This document shows, in pieces, positions 26,005-34,311 of a DNA stretch of 64,000 bases. Every line of letters begins with the position of its first letter. The first letter of the stretch is position 1. The translations under genes were made by a program, and so were the position numbers. This stretch comes from Porticoccus sp963925605 (GTDB taxonomy: Bacteria > Pseudomonadota > Gammaproteobacteria > Pseudomonadales > Porticoccaceae), in assembly GCA_963925605.1 (NCBI GenBank), contig CAWURY010000011.1, positions 1 through 64,000 of the forward strand, given 5' to 3'. The notes under the pieces are model-generated. The model was not told the origin of the DNA, ran no database searches, and saw only the letters and a program-made list of their open reading frames with translations.

Positions 26005-29000
26005 ATGTCTATTTTAACTTTTCCATCACCCAACTTGCCTGGCGATAAACGCTCTTGGGGAGGGGCTTTTGGTTCAGGGTTATCACTCAGTGTTGCTGAG
26101 ATTTCCCAGCAACACCAAGGCTTAATTCTAGTTATTGCTGCATCTGCCAGGTCCGCCGCACAAATAAAGGCTGAAATCGCTTTTTTCTTAGGAGATGACA
26201 CGAAAGTATTTCATTTTCCTGACTGGGAGACGCTCCCATATGACCAATTCTCCCCCCATCAAGACATTACCTCTCAGCGGCTAAAAACATTATTTAGTTT
26301 ACCACAAACACTTTGCGGTGTTGTGGTTGTGCCAGTAACGACCATGATGCATCGAATACCGCCTGTAGATTTCGTGAGTGGTCGCTCCTTTGATTATAGC
26401 GTGGGAGATCATCTAGACCCTCAAGACCTGCGAAATAAGCTACAGTATAGCGGGTACCGGCTTACGGAAACCGTCATCGAGCATGGTGAGTACAATATCC
26501 GTGGATCCATTATAGATATCTACCCAATGGGAGCCTCATTACCTTTTCGTATCGATCTTTTTGACAATGAAATTGAAAGCTTGAGGACTTTTGACCCAGA
26601 TAGTCAGCTTACTCTAGAAAAAATCAATCGTCTTTTTCTGCTTCCCGCTAAAGAAATTCCTTTGGATAAAGAATCTATACGATTATTTAAAAACAAGTGG
26701 CTTGAACGATTTGATGCTGACCATCAAAAATGCTCTGTATACTTAGATATAGACAAAGGAATAACACCACAAGGAATTGAATATTATCTCCCGTTATTTT
26801 TCGAAGAATGCGCAACTCTATTTAATTACCTTCCAAAAAACTGCTTTGTTGTTACTGAAAGCGATATAGAGTCTAGTGCAGAAAACTTCTGGAAAAGCGC
26901 AAAAAATCGTTACGAGGAGTGCAACATTGATAGTGCGCGCCCCCTCCTTTCTCCAAAAGAGATTTTTCTTCCAGTTAATGAGTTTTTTGGCGCACTAAAA
27001 GAATATCCACGCACCGAAATATCCGAGATATTAGCTAATACAAGTACATCCATTAATAGCTTTACTTTAAATTTTGAATCTATGCCTCATATCGCTGTTA
27101 ACAACAAAGCAGTAGATCCTCTGGGGCATCTTAATAAATTTTTAAGCTCTTCAAATAAACGTGTTTTGTTTTGTGCCGAAACCAAGGGGCGCAGAGAAAT
27201 CCTAAGCTCGTTACTAAATGGCGGAAAAATTGCCCACAAAGAAATCGATGACTGGAAAGGTTTTATAGGTAGCAAGGATCCTATCTGTCTTACCGCCTAC
27301 CCTATAGAGAGAGGATTATATCTAAACAATCCAAATATTTGCTTAATTACAGAATCTGAACTATTTGGCCTTCAAGTCATACAAAATCGACGACGACGTA
27401 CCCAAAAGGCTGGCTCGGATCAGATTATAAAAAACCTTTCGGAATTACATCTCGGAGCTCCTGTTGTTCATATAGAGCATGGCATAGGCAGATATCGTGG
27501 GCTACAAACTATACATTCAGAAAACTGCCCGCAAGAGTTTCTTACTCTAGAGTATGCTGAAAAAGCCAAGTTATATGTACCAGTTTCGTCTCTTAATTTA
27601 ATCAGCCGATATGGTGGAGGGGAGGAAGAGTTAGCGCCACTACATAGACTCGGTACAGAGCAATGGCAAAAAGCCAAAAACAAAGCTCTTAAGCAAATCT
27701 CTGATATAGCTATAGAATTATTAGACATATATGCCGTAAGAGCGTCTAAAAAGGGTTTTTCTTGCACAGTTCCATTAGAAGAATATCAAATATTTTGCTC
27801 TGACTTTCTTTATGAAGAAACTGCAGACCAATTAGAAGCAATCGAGGCAACAAAGAAAGATATGCTTTCGGAGCAACCTATGGATAGACTCGTCTGCGGT
27901 GATGTTGGTTTTGGTAAAACAGAAGTGGCGATGAGGGCTGCTTTTATTGCGACATCAAACAACAAGCAAGTTGTGATGCTTGTTCCTACCACTTTACTGG
28001 TGCATCAACATGTAGAAAATTTTCGCGATCGATTTGCTAACTGGCCCATAAAAATAGCTGAACTATCCCGTTTTCGCACAGCAAAAGAACAGGAAGATAT
28101 CTTAAAAGATACAGCTCAAGGGAGCATTGATATTTTAATTGGAACTCACAAACTCCTACATGCAAATATTAATTACAAAAACTTAGGGTTATTGATTGTT
28201 GATGAAGAGCATAGGTTTGGAGTAAAGCAAAAAGAAAAAATTAAATCTCTTCGAGCAGAGATAGATATCTTAACCCTTACAGCGACACCGATTCCGCGAA
28301 CGCTAAATCTTTCAATGTCTGGCATTAGAGATCTTTCTATTATTGCAACACCCCCTGCAAAAAGATTGTCTGTAAAAACATTTATTCGCGAAAGCCAGAC
28401 TGAAGTTATTCGTGAGGCTATTTTGCGCGAAATTCTTCGAGGCGGCCAGGTCTTCTATTTGCATAATGAAGTGAGAAATATTGAAGCCATAACTAGCCAA
28501 CTTGCCGATCTTGTGCCCGAAGCAAGAATAAATTTTGCGCATGGACAAATGAGAGAAAAAAATCTAGAAATAGTCATGTCTGACTTCTATCATCAACGTT
28601 TTAATGTTTTGGTTTGCACCACCATTATCGAAAATGGTATTGATATTCCTAGTGCAAATACCATTTTAATTAATCGAGCAGATAAGTTTGGTCTTGCGCA
28701 ACTTCATCAGCTTCGCGGTAGGGTTGGTCGCTCGCATCATCAAGCATACGCATACCTATTAGTTACTGAAAAAAAATCATTGACGCCTGATGCTCTAAAG
28801 CGTCTTGAATCCATCAGAGACAACAATCAACTCGGATCTGGATTTACAATAGCTACACATGACTTGGAAATCCGCGGTGCAGGAGAACTTCTAGGTAAAG
28901 GGCAAAGTGGCCACATACATTCTATTGGTTTTACCTTATACACAGAGTTGCTAGACAGAGCTATAGAGGCCATACGCAAAGGAAAGCTACCTGATTCAAT

Positions 29001-29469
29001 CATGATGTTTGACGAGGATGTCGAGATTAAACTCAATATTCCCGCACTAATACCTGAAGAATACTTGCCTGACGTGCATACCCGATTAGTCATGTATAAG
29101 CGGATAGCAAGCGCTACATCTAATACTGAATTACATGAACTTCAAGTTGAAATGATAGATCGTTTCGGATTAATCAGCGACCATTTAAGAAATTTATTCC
29201 AGATAACATCCCTAAAATTTTATGCTCGATCAATAGGGGTCAACAAACTGGAAGCTGGGCCTGAAGGCGGACGAATCGAATTTAGTTCCAACACCTCAGT
29301 GGAGCCACTTGCCATAGTAGAGCTAGTTCAGGGGCAACCAGACATTTATCGTCTTCAGGGTTCCAGCATTCTGAAATTTAAACACAAGATGGAAACAGCA
29401 ACACAGCGCATACAGAAAGCAACTGATCTACTATATCTGCTAACTCCTGCTGTGAGCAGTAGCCAATGA
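26005..29469 (+). CDS. mfd: Transcription-repair coupling factor Mfd
   Basis: An 1154-residue DNA translocase that pushes stalled RNA polymerase off lesions and recruits UvrA. Order: UvrB-like domains (1-345), linker, RNA polymerase-interacting domain (about 475-550, with HIEHGIGRYRGLQ), helicase lobes (about 600-960) with Walker A CGDVGFGKTEVA and DEEHRFG, the TRG motif and relay helix, and the C-terminal UvrA-mimic domain. Length equals E. coli Mfd (1148). The stop TGA overlaps the ATG of csiV by 4 nt. UvrB, its downstream partner in excision repair, is also in this window. Confidence 0.97.
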   Translation: MSILTFPSPNLPGDKRSWGGAFGSGLSLSVAEISQQHQGLILVIAASARSAAQIKAEIAFFLGDDTKVFHFPDWETLPYDQFSPHQDITSQRLKTLFSLPQTLCGVVVVPVTTMMHRIPPVDFVSGRSFDYSVGDHLDPQDLRNKLQYSGYRLTETVIEHGEYNIRGSIIDIYPMGASLPFRIDLFDNEIESLRTFDPDSQLTLEKINRLFLLPAKEIPLDKESIRLFKNKWLERFDADHQKCSVYLDIDKGITPQGIEYYLPLFFEECATLFNYLPKNCFVVTESDIESSAENFWKSAKNRYEECNIDSARPLLSPKEIFLPVNEFFGALKEYPRTEISEILANTSTSINSFTLNFESMPHIAVNNKAVDPLGHLNKFLSSSNKRVLFCAETKGRREILSSLLNGGKIAHKEIDDWKGFIGSKDPICLTAYPIERGLYLNNPNICLITESELFGLQVIQNRRRRTQKAGSDQIIKNLSELHLGAPVVHIEHGIGRYRGLQTIHSENCPQEFLTLEYAEKAKLYVPVSSLNLISRYGGGEEELAPLHRLGTEQWQKAKNKALKQISDIAIELLDIYAVRASKKGFSCTVPLEEYQIFCSDFLYEETADQLEAIEATKKDMLSEQPMDRLVCGDVGFGKTEVAMRAAFIATSNNKQVVMLVPTTLLVHQHVENFRDRFANWPIKIAELSRFRTAKEQEDILKDTAQGSIDILIGTHKLLHANINYKNLGLLIVDEEHRFGVKQKEKIKSLRAEIDILTLTATPIPRTLNLSMSGIRDLSIIATPPAKRLSVKTFIRESQTEVIREAILREILRGGQVFYLHNEVRNIEAITSQLADLVPEARINFAHGQMREKNLEIVMSDFYHQRFNVLVCTTIIENGIDIPSANTILINRADKFGLAQLHQLRGRVGRSHHQAYAYLLVTEKKSLTPDALKRLESIRDNNQLGSGFTIATHDLEIRGAGELLGKGQSGHIHSIGFTLYTELLDRAIEAIRKGKLPDSIMMFDEDVEIKLNIPALIPEEYLPDVHTRLVMYKRIASATSNTELHELQVEMIDRFGLISDHLRNLFQITSLKFYARSIGVNKLEAGPEGGRIEFSSNTSVEPLAIVELVQGQPDIYRLQGSSILKFKHKMETATQRIQKATDLLYLLTPAVSSSQ

Positions 29470-30206
29470 AAACACTATCAAAATATACGATATTCTTGAC
29501 TTTCTCCATGTTATCTTGCGCCGTTTTGGCAATGCAGCCAAGCTGGACAGACTGGTACCAAATTGAAGTTATTGTCTTTAGCCAAACAGGCTCTGCAGAT
29601 GAAGAGCGGCATCCAAACAAAATGGCCATCCGTTATCCTAAAAATATTCGCGAGTTAAAAGATTTAACTGTTGCAAGCCGACGCTTTATTAATTCTGAAA
29701 CACCTCAAAGCAACATCGATTTTGAAGAGGAGTCTTTTGTTGTTCTTGAAGAAAAAGACCTAATGATGAATCACGAACACAAAAAAATTACAACCTCTCA
29801 AAACTATAGCATTCTTTACCATAAATCATGGCGTCAGTCAGCTTCAAAGGAAGAAGAAAGCCCTTGGGTATCAATTAAGGGGGGGGAAAATGATGGTCAA
29901 AACCATGAACTGGAAGGCAATATTCGATTGATAAAAAATAATTATCTTCGTTTTGAGGCAGACCTATGGGGGAAAATTTTTGAAAAATCGAAAAGAACCA
30001 AAAAAAGGTTTTTTTTCTTTAAAAGCAATACAGACACATCTGTAAATGCATCTATTATAGAAGTTTTTAGGCTTAATCAATCCACAAGAGTTTTTGCGAA
30101 TAAAGTGACGTATCTAGACCACCCAAAATTGGGGGTAATTGTCTTGGTAACTGAATATGAAAAATCAGAAGAAACCACCCAGATTCAAAATATCGAGCAT
30201 CCTTAA
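29466..30206 (+). CDS. csiV: CsiV family periplasmic protein
   Basis: A 246-residue exported protein: signal peptide (1-22, ending VLA), then the CsiV domain beginning with WTDWYQIEVIVFSQTG. CsiV (formerly DUF2803) was described in Vibrio as a partner of a peptidoglycan or D-amino-acid response affecting cell shape; in many gammaproteobacteria it follows mfd, as here, with a 4-nt overlap. The C-terminus has the YLDHPKLGVIVLVT motif of the family. A polylysine-like stretch (SKRTKKRFFFFKS) is unusual but not disruptive. Confidence 0.82.
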   Translation: MKTLSKYTIFLTFSMLSCAVLAMQPSWTDWYQIEVIVFSQTGSADEERHPNKMAIRYPKNIRELKDLTVASRRFINSETPQSNIDFEEESFVVLEEKDLMMNHEHKKITTSQNYSILYHKSWRQSASKEEESPWVSIKGGENDGQNHELEGNIRLIKNNYLRFEADLWGKIFEKSKRTKKRFFFFKSNTDTSVNASIIEVFRLNQSTRVFANKVTYLDHPKLGVIVLVTEYEKSEETTQIQNIEHP

Positions 30207-30285
30207 AAATTCAAACCAATAATCCTTAAGAGACTATGTTACAAAAAATTATTTTTTCTCATGTCCTGCTAAATCAGCAACAATG

Positions 30286-31383
30286 CTAATTTGACTCATG
30301 GTGAATAGCCGGATCAGATCTCATATGTAGTGTTGAAGTTGGAAATGCTATCTCTGCATTATGTTTTACAATAATACTGGATACATTCAACAACACATCT
30401 TGTTTTACTTTATGATAAAGCACCCATTGTGTCGTTTTGGTGAAAGTGTAGATAAAAAAGTCGGCTGAAGAAGCAGCGAAGGTATTAAAATTCACGATTA
30501 ATGTTTGATTGCTGTCAATATCCTTATGCTCAGATAGCATCTTATGGACATCTGAGACAATTTCTTCCATTTTATCTAGATCATCATAGCGAATGCCTAT
30601 CGTTTCATATATACGACGATTCAACATTCTGGATGGGTTTTCTAAAGAGATGCTATTAAATATAGAATTTGGTACGTATAGCGGCCTCTGGTCAAATGTT
30701 CTGATTCTGGTCAAGCGCCACCCAATATCTTCCACAGTACCTTCTATTTCTTGATCTGGAGATCTAACCCAGTCTCCAACTTTAAATGGCTGATCAAAAT
30801 AAAGCATCAGGCCACCAAAAAAATTAGCTAAGAGATCTTTGGCAGCAAAACCAATAGCCAAACCGCCCACCCCGCCGAATGCAAGCAATCCAGAGATACT
30901 GTACCCAAATAACTGCATCGCTATCAAAATAGCTGTGATAATCACTGAAGCGCGCAATAATTTACCCACTACTTTAGCTGTGGTCGCATCGAATGGCTTT
31001 GTCGTGTATTCAGAGAGAGAAAAATTACGCTCCGCCCGCTTAATTAGATTAATCAAAAATAAGGCGCAAAGAAAAATTATAGCGGCCTGATTAATCGAAC
31101 CAATAAGCTCATGAATTTCTGAACCTGCAGCTTTTGAAGCTACAGACGCCGCTAAATTAAAACTGATAACCCATATAGCCCAAATAACTGGGCGTCTAGA
31201 AGCCTCAATAATCGCATCATCCCAAACTGTTTTAGACTTAGCAGCTTGGCTCTCAACAAAATTGATCAGCCTGTTAGCTATTTGCGCCAAAAGAAATGCA
31301 AGTACAACAAGCAGGAAAATCTCTAATACCCACAGATAATAGCCACCGGTTAAATCAACTAGCCAATTTTCTAAAACTGCCAT
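30286..31383 (-). CDS. Mechanosensitive channel of the MscS family
   Basis: A 365-residue inner-membrane protein that opens under membrane tension. Four to five N-terminal helices lead into the pore helix and the MscS core: GGVGGLAIGFAAKDLLANF, then FDQPFKVGDWVRSPDQEIEG, the beta domain and the alpha/beta C-terminal vestibule. Length and the extra N-terminal helices suggest the YnaI/YbdG-like branch rather than MscS proper (286). Convergent with csiV; nagZ lies upstream on the same strand. Confidence 0.88.
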   Translation of the reverse strand: MAVLENWLVDLTGGYYLWVLEIFLLVVLAFLLAQIANRLINFVESQAAKSKTVWDDAIIEASRRPVIWAIWVISFNLAASVASKAAGSEIHELIGSINQAAIIFLCALFLINLIKRAERNFSLSEYTTKPFDATTAKVVGKLLRASVIITAILIAMQLFGYSISGLLAFGGVGGLAIGFAAKDLLANFFGGLMLYFDQPFKVGDWVRSPDQEIEGTVEDIGWRLTRIRTFDQRPLYVPNSIFNSISLENPSRMLNRRIYETIGIRYDDLDKMEEIVSDVHKMLSEHKDIDSNQTLIVNFNTFAASSADFFIYTFTKTTQWVLYHKVKQDVLLNVSSIIVKHNAEIAFPTSTLHMRSDPAIHHESN

Positions 31384-31416
31384 AACAACTATTCCTTATT
31401 AATTCTACGTTAGGTT

Positions 31417-32436
31417 TTATTTCCCTTCAGACAAAGCTAAGAGTTGGGCATTCACTAATCTCCATCGATTATCCACAATCAAGCTATCCCATGATAATGC
31501 TACCTGACGACTCATTCTGGATAATTTTGCTGATGGCGACCAGTTGCAGGATTCTAAAAAATTTAGCACCTCAACAACACCCTTCCGATTATTGCAAACT
31601 AAAACCATATCACAGCCAGCCTGAAGTGCAGCTTTAGCTTTGTTTGTATAACCACCAACAATATCCGCACCTTTCATAGATAAATCATCGCTAAAAATAA
31701 TCCCATCAAATTTCAACTCTTGCCTCAAGATTTTCTTTAGCCATAACTCTGAAAATCCTACAGCATTTGGATCAATTTTAGGATAAATAATATGCGCTGG
31801 CATTACTGCATCCAAGCTACCAGCTAAACTCGTAAAAGGAACAAGATCGTGACCACGTAATTCTTCTAAAGACCTTTGATCTAAAGGAGTCTCATGGTGG
31901 CTATCAGCACTTACACCTCCGTGACCCGGAAAATGCTTTCCAGTGGCAGCCATTCCAGCTTCATGCATGCCCTCAATAAACAATTTAGCCGCCTTTGTTG
32001 CCAAAATTGGATTGTCAGAAAAAGATCGGTCTGCAATTACCTGGCATTTATCTTTATCTAGATCAAGGACAGGAGCAAAACTAAAGTCTATGCCACATGC
32101 CACTATTTCGGAGGCCATCAGCCATCCGCAATCCTTAATAAATTTCTCTGCATATTTTGGCTTAGAATCTAGAATTTCCCCTAGAATCCTCATCGACGGA
32201 ATTTTGGTAAAGCCATCACGAAAACGCTGCACCCTACCGCCCTCTTGATCGACACAAATTAAAAGATCTTGCCTTATCATTCTAATATCAGATGTCAGAG
32301 ATGTTATCTGTTTTCTACTTTGGAAATTTCTTGAAAAAAAGATAACTCCGCCAATATGTCGGTTTGTTAGCAAATGCTGTTCAGGGAGGCTTAGCGAAAG
32401 ACCGCTCAAGTCAATTATTAAAGGCCCTAATAACAT
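31417..32436 (-). CDS. nagZ: Beta-N-acetylhexosaminidase NagZ
   Basis: A 339-residue cytosolic GH3 enzyme of peptidoglycan recycling. It removes GlcNAc from anhydro-muropeptides made by lytic transglycosylases such as MltD and Slt in this window. The signature is GKHFPGHG with SADSHHETP (the flexible loop with catalytic His), and the nucleophile Asp in IIFSDDLSMKGAD. A TIM barrel is expected throughout. It is divergent from lexA with a 312-nt gap that carries the SOS box. NagZ also feeds the ampC induction signal where AmpR exists; none is visible here. Confidence 0.95.
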   Translation of the reverse strand: MLLGPLIIDLSGLSLSLPEQHLLTNRHIGGVIFFSRNFQSRKQITSLTSDIRMIRQDLLICVDQEGGRVQRFRDGFTKIPSMRILGEILDSKPKYAEKFIKDCGWLMASEIVACGIDFSFAPVLDLDKDKCQVIADRSFSDNPILATKAAKLFIEGMHEAGMAATGKHFPGHGGVSADSHHETPLDQRSLEELRGHDLVPFTSLAGSLDAVMPAHIIYPKIDPNAVGFSELWLKKILRQELKFDGIIFSDDLSMKGADIVGGYTNKAKAALQAGCDMVLVCNNRKGVVEVLNFLESCNWSPSAKLSRMSRQVALSWDSLIVDNRWRLVNAQLLALSEGK

Positions 32437-32665
32437 AATATCTTCCTTTACAATTTAGCTCACTAACATAAGCTCAATTACATGCTACCAATAGTAAACC
32501 AAGTATAGATTCATTTTTTTACTTAATAATAGATTAATTATTTTTTTAGATAAGCACTATAACTCAACACTCACAACCTGCAGCAAAAAATACAGAAGTT
32601 ACTTAGAAACCTAAGGTATCTAGATACCCAAAAAAGTCTTTGATATCCATGTAGCTTTAACCATA

Positions 32666-32685
32666 TACTGTTAATAGATACAGTC
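32666..32685 (+). promoter_or_regulatory. LexA (SOS) box upstream of lexA
   Basis: TACTGTTAATAGATACAGTC matches the gammaproteobacterial SOS box CTGT-N8-ACAG exactly (32668-32683), 66 nt before the lexA ATG. LexA should repress its own gene here. No other SOS box was found in the 312-nt nagZ-lexA gap; the rest is AT-rich promoter sequence. Confidence 0.9.
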
Positions 32686-32748
32686 TATAACTTATTAACA
32701 ATTTTCAGTTTAATACAATAGTTAATTTCAGCGTACACAAGGAAATAG

Positions 32749-33366
32749 ATGATGCGTAATTCCTCCCTAACGGCAAGGCAAGAGCAAATTCTGAACTTAG
32801 TCAAGACACACATTCAGGCGACTGGTTATCCACCCACCAGAGCTGAAATAGCTATCGAATTTGGTTTCAAATCACCCAACGCAGCAGAAGAGCACTTAAG
32901 AGCGCTAGCCAAAAAAGGTGCCATTGAGATAATCTCTGGGACCTCTCGAGGAATTCGCTTGCTAGAAGAAGCGCATAATGGGCTGCCTTTAGTTGGCCGT
33001 GTAGCAGCTGGGGAGGCTATTCTGGCAATTGAAAATATTGAAGCCTATCTAGAGGTGGCTCCAGATATGTTCCACCCTAGAGCAGATTTTTTATTAAAAG
33101 TTCAGGGCCGAAGTATGAAAAATATCGGAATAATGGATGGTGATCTCCTTGCTGTCCACAAAACAAATACTGCAGAAAATGGAGCAATCATAGTTGCAAG
33201 AATTGAAGACGAAGTAACTGTGAAACGTCTAAAGACTAGTTCTAAGCCCTATGAGATCACTTTGGTGCCAGAAAATGAAGAGCTAGATCCAATCCTCGTT
33301 GACCTGAGAACACAAAATTTTACAATTGAAGGCGTTAGTGTAGGAGTTATTAGAACAAAATTTTAG
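32749..33366 (+). CDS. lexA: LexA SOS repressor
   Basis: A 205-residue repressor-protease. The winged helix binds the SOS box; the linker leads to the cleavage site VAAG (Ala87-Gly88) and the catalytic Ser122 (GRSMKN) and Lys159 (VTVKRLK). RecA filaments trigger self-cleavage. The box upstream shows autoregulation. In pseudomonads sulA directly follows lexA, but here the next gene (33383) is convergent and no SulA-like ORF is present. Two in-frame ATG codons start the gene; the first is kept. Confidence 0.97.
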   Translation: MMRNSSLTARQEQILNLVKTHIQATGYPPTRAEIAIEFGFKSPNAAEEHLRALAKKGAIEIISGTSRGIRLLEEAHNGLPLVGRVAAGEAILAIENIEAYLEVAPDMFHPRADFLLKVQGRSMKNIGIMDGDLLAVHKTNTAENGAIIVARIEDEVTVKRLKTSSKPYEITLVPENEELDPILVDLRTQNFTIEGVSVGVIRTKF

Positions 33367-33382
33367 TTAAGTCAACTTACAT

Positions 33383-33634
33383 CTAGTGGATCAGGCGAGA
33401 CATAGCGGAAGAATCATGTTCCTCTTCTACTGACTGCAAAATATCTAGACCCATCTTATCAAACAAATCAATCCCTGCTTCAATCATCACTTTTGCAAGA
33501 TCAATTTTTGATTCCTCCGAAAATCCTGCGACTTCCTTTGAAAACGAAATACGAATTAATGGCTCATCAGCATCATTACCTCTCTTAAGGGCGATATCGC
33601 CATTAGGTAGCACCACTATTTCAAAAAAAGACAT
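33383..33634 (-). CDS. Small conserved hypothetical protein
   Basis: An 83-residue soluble acidic protein, starting MSFFEIVVLPNGDIALKR with a central DEPLIRISFSKE and a helical end. No named domain recognised. In pseudomonads a small gene of this kind sits between lexA and topA, so it is probably a conserved member of that neighbourhood. It ends 16 nt from the lexA stop on the opposite strand. No signal peptide and no Cys. Confidence 0.65.
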   Translation of the reverse strand: MSFFEIVVLPNGDIALKRGNDADEPLIRISFSKEVAGFSEESKIDLAKVMIEAGIDLFDKMGLDILQSVEEEHDSSAMSRLIH

Positions 33635-33729
33635 TTAATCATTCCATCTATGAGGTAATTTGAAGAATTATAACAGAGGTGTTTGCGAATATTAAGCAGA
33701 GGCGCCTAAAGAATCTCTATTGGCAGGCA

Positions 33730-34248
33730 TCAACACTCATACATAAGCTCTCGATGCCTCTCAATCATTTCAACAAAGGCTTCCCTCCAGGCTATTAGCA
33801 ATTGGTAGTTTAAGCATACAGAGTCATCTAACTGTTTCACCTCAAACAAAGAAGCAGACTGAGCTTGACTCCTGCTAACCCCTGAAGAAGGAGGCTGCGA
33901 CAGCTGCCTAAAAGCAGAAAAAAGCTGAAAAAGCCAACTAGAGCCATTCTCTGCCAAACTTTTAATTTCTTGAGCTTCACTCGGCTCTTTGTTGACACTA
34001 CGAAGCCCCGCGTCCAAATCCTGTACAGAAAAGATTGATTCAGGTAATTTATATTGATACGTAACAGCAATCTCTCTCAAATAATTAAGATAAGCACATT
34101 CAATTTGATAAAGCGCTGACTGACACAGAACGATTTCGAGTTGGTGTGGATTATTTTTCTCTAAGTAATATTTTTTGGAAATACCCTGATCCAGTAAAAT
34201 ATCACAAAAAAATATCTTTTGGTTTACCACAGAAAGATAAGGATTCAT
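33730..34248 (-). CDS. DUF6586-like hypothetical protein
   Basis: A 172-residue, largely helical soluble protein. It resembles the uncharacterised family (DUF6586 as I recall) located between topA and lexA in pseudomonads. A Ser/Gln-rich stretch (SQPPSSGVSRSQAQSAS) splits two helical halves; the C-terminus is rich in Glu and Arg. It follows topA on the same strand by 63 nt and may be co-transcribed. Function unknown. Confidence 0.6.
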   Translation of the reverse strand: MNPYLSVVNQKIFFCDILLDQGISKKYYLEKNNPHQLEIVLCQSALYQIECAYLNYLREIAVTYQYKLPESIFSVQDLDAGLRSVNKEPSEAQEIKSLAENGSSWLFQLFSAFRQLSQPPSSGVSRSQAQSASLFEVKQLDDSVCLNYQLLIAWREAFVEMIERHRELMYEC

Positions 34249-34311
34249 GATGATCTTTACTCCTTTTTCACTATCTCCGGTAAGTGTAGATTTAGTTTTT
34301 ATGGCTGTAAA

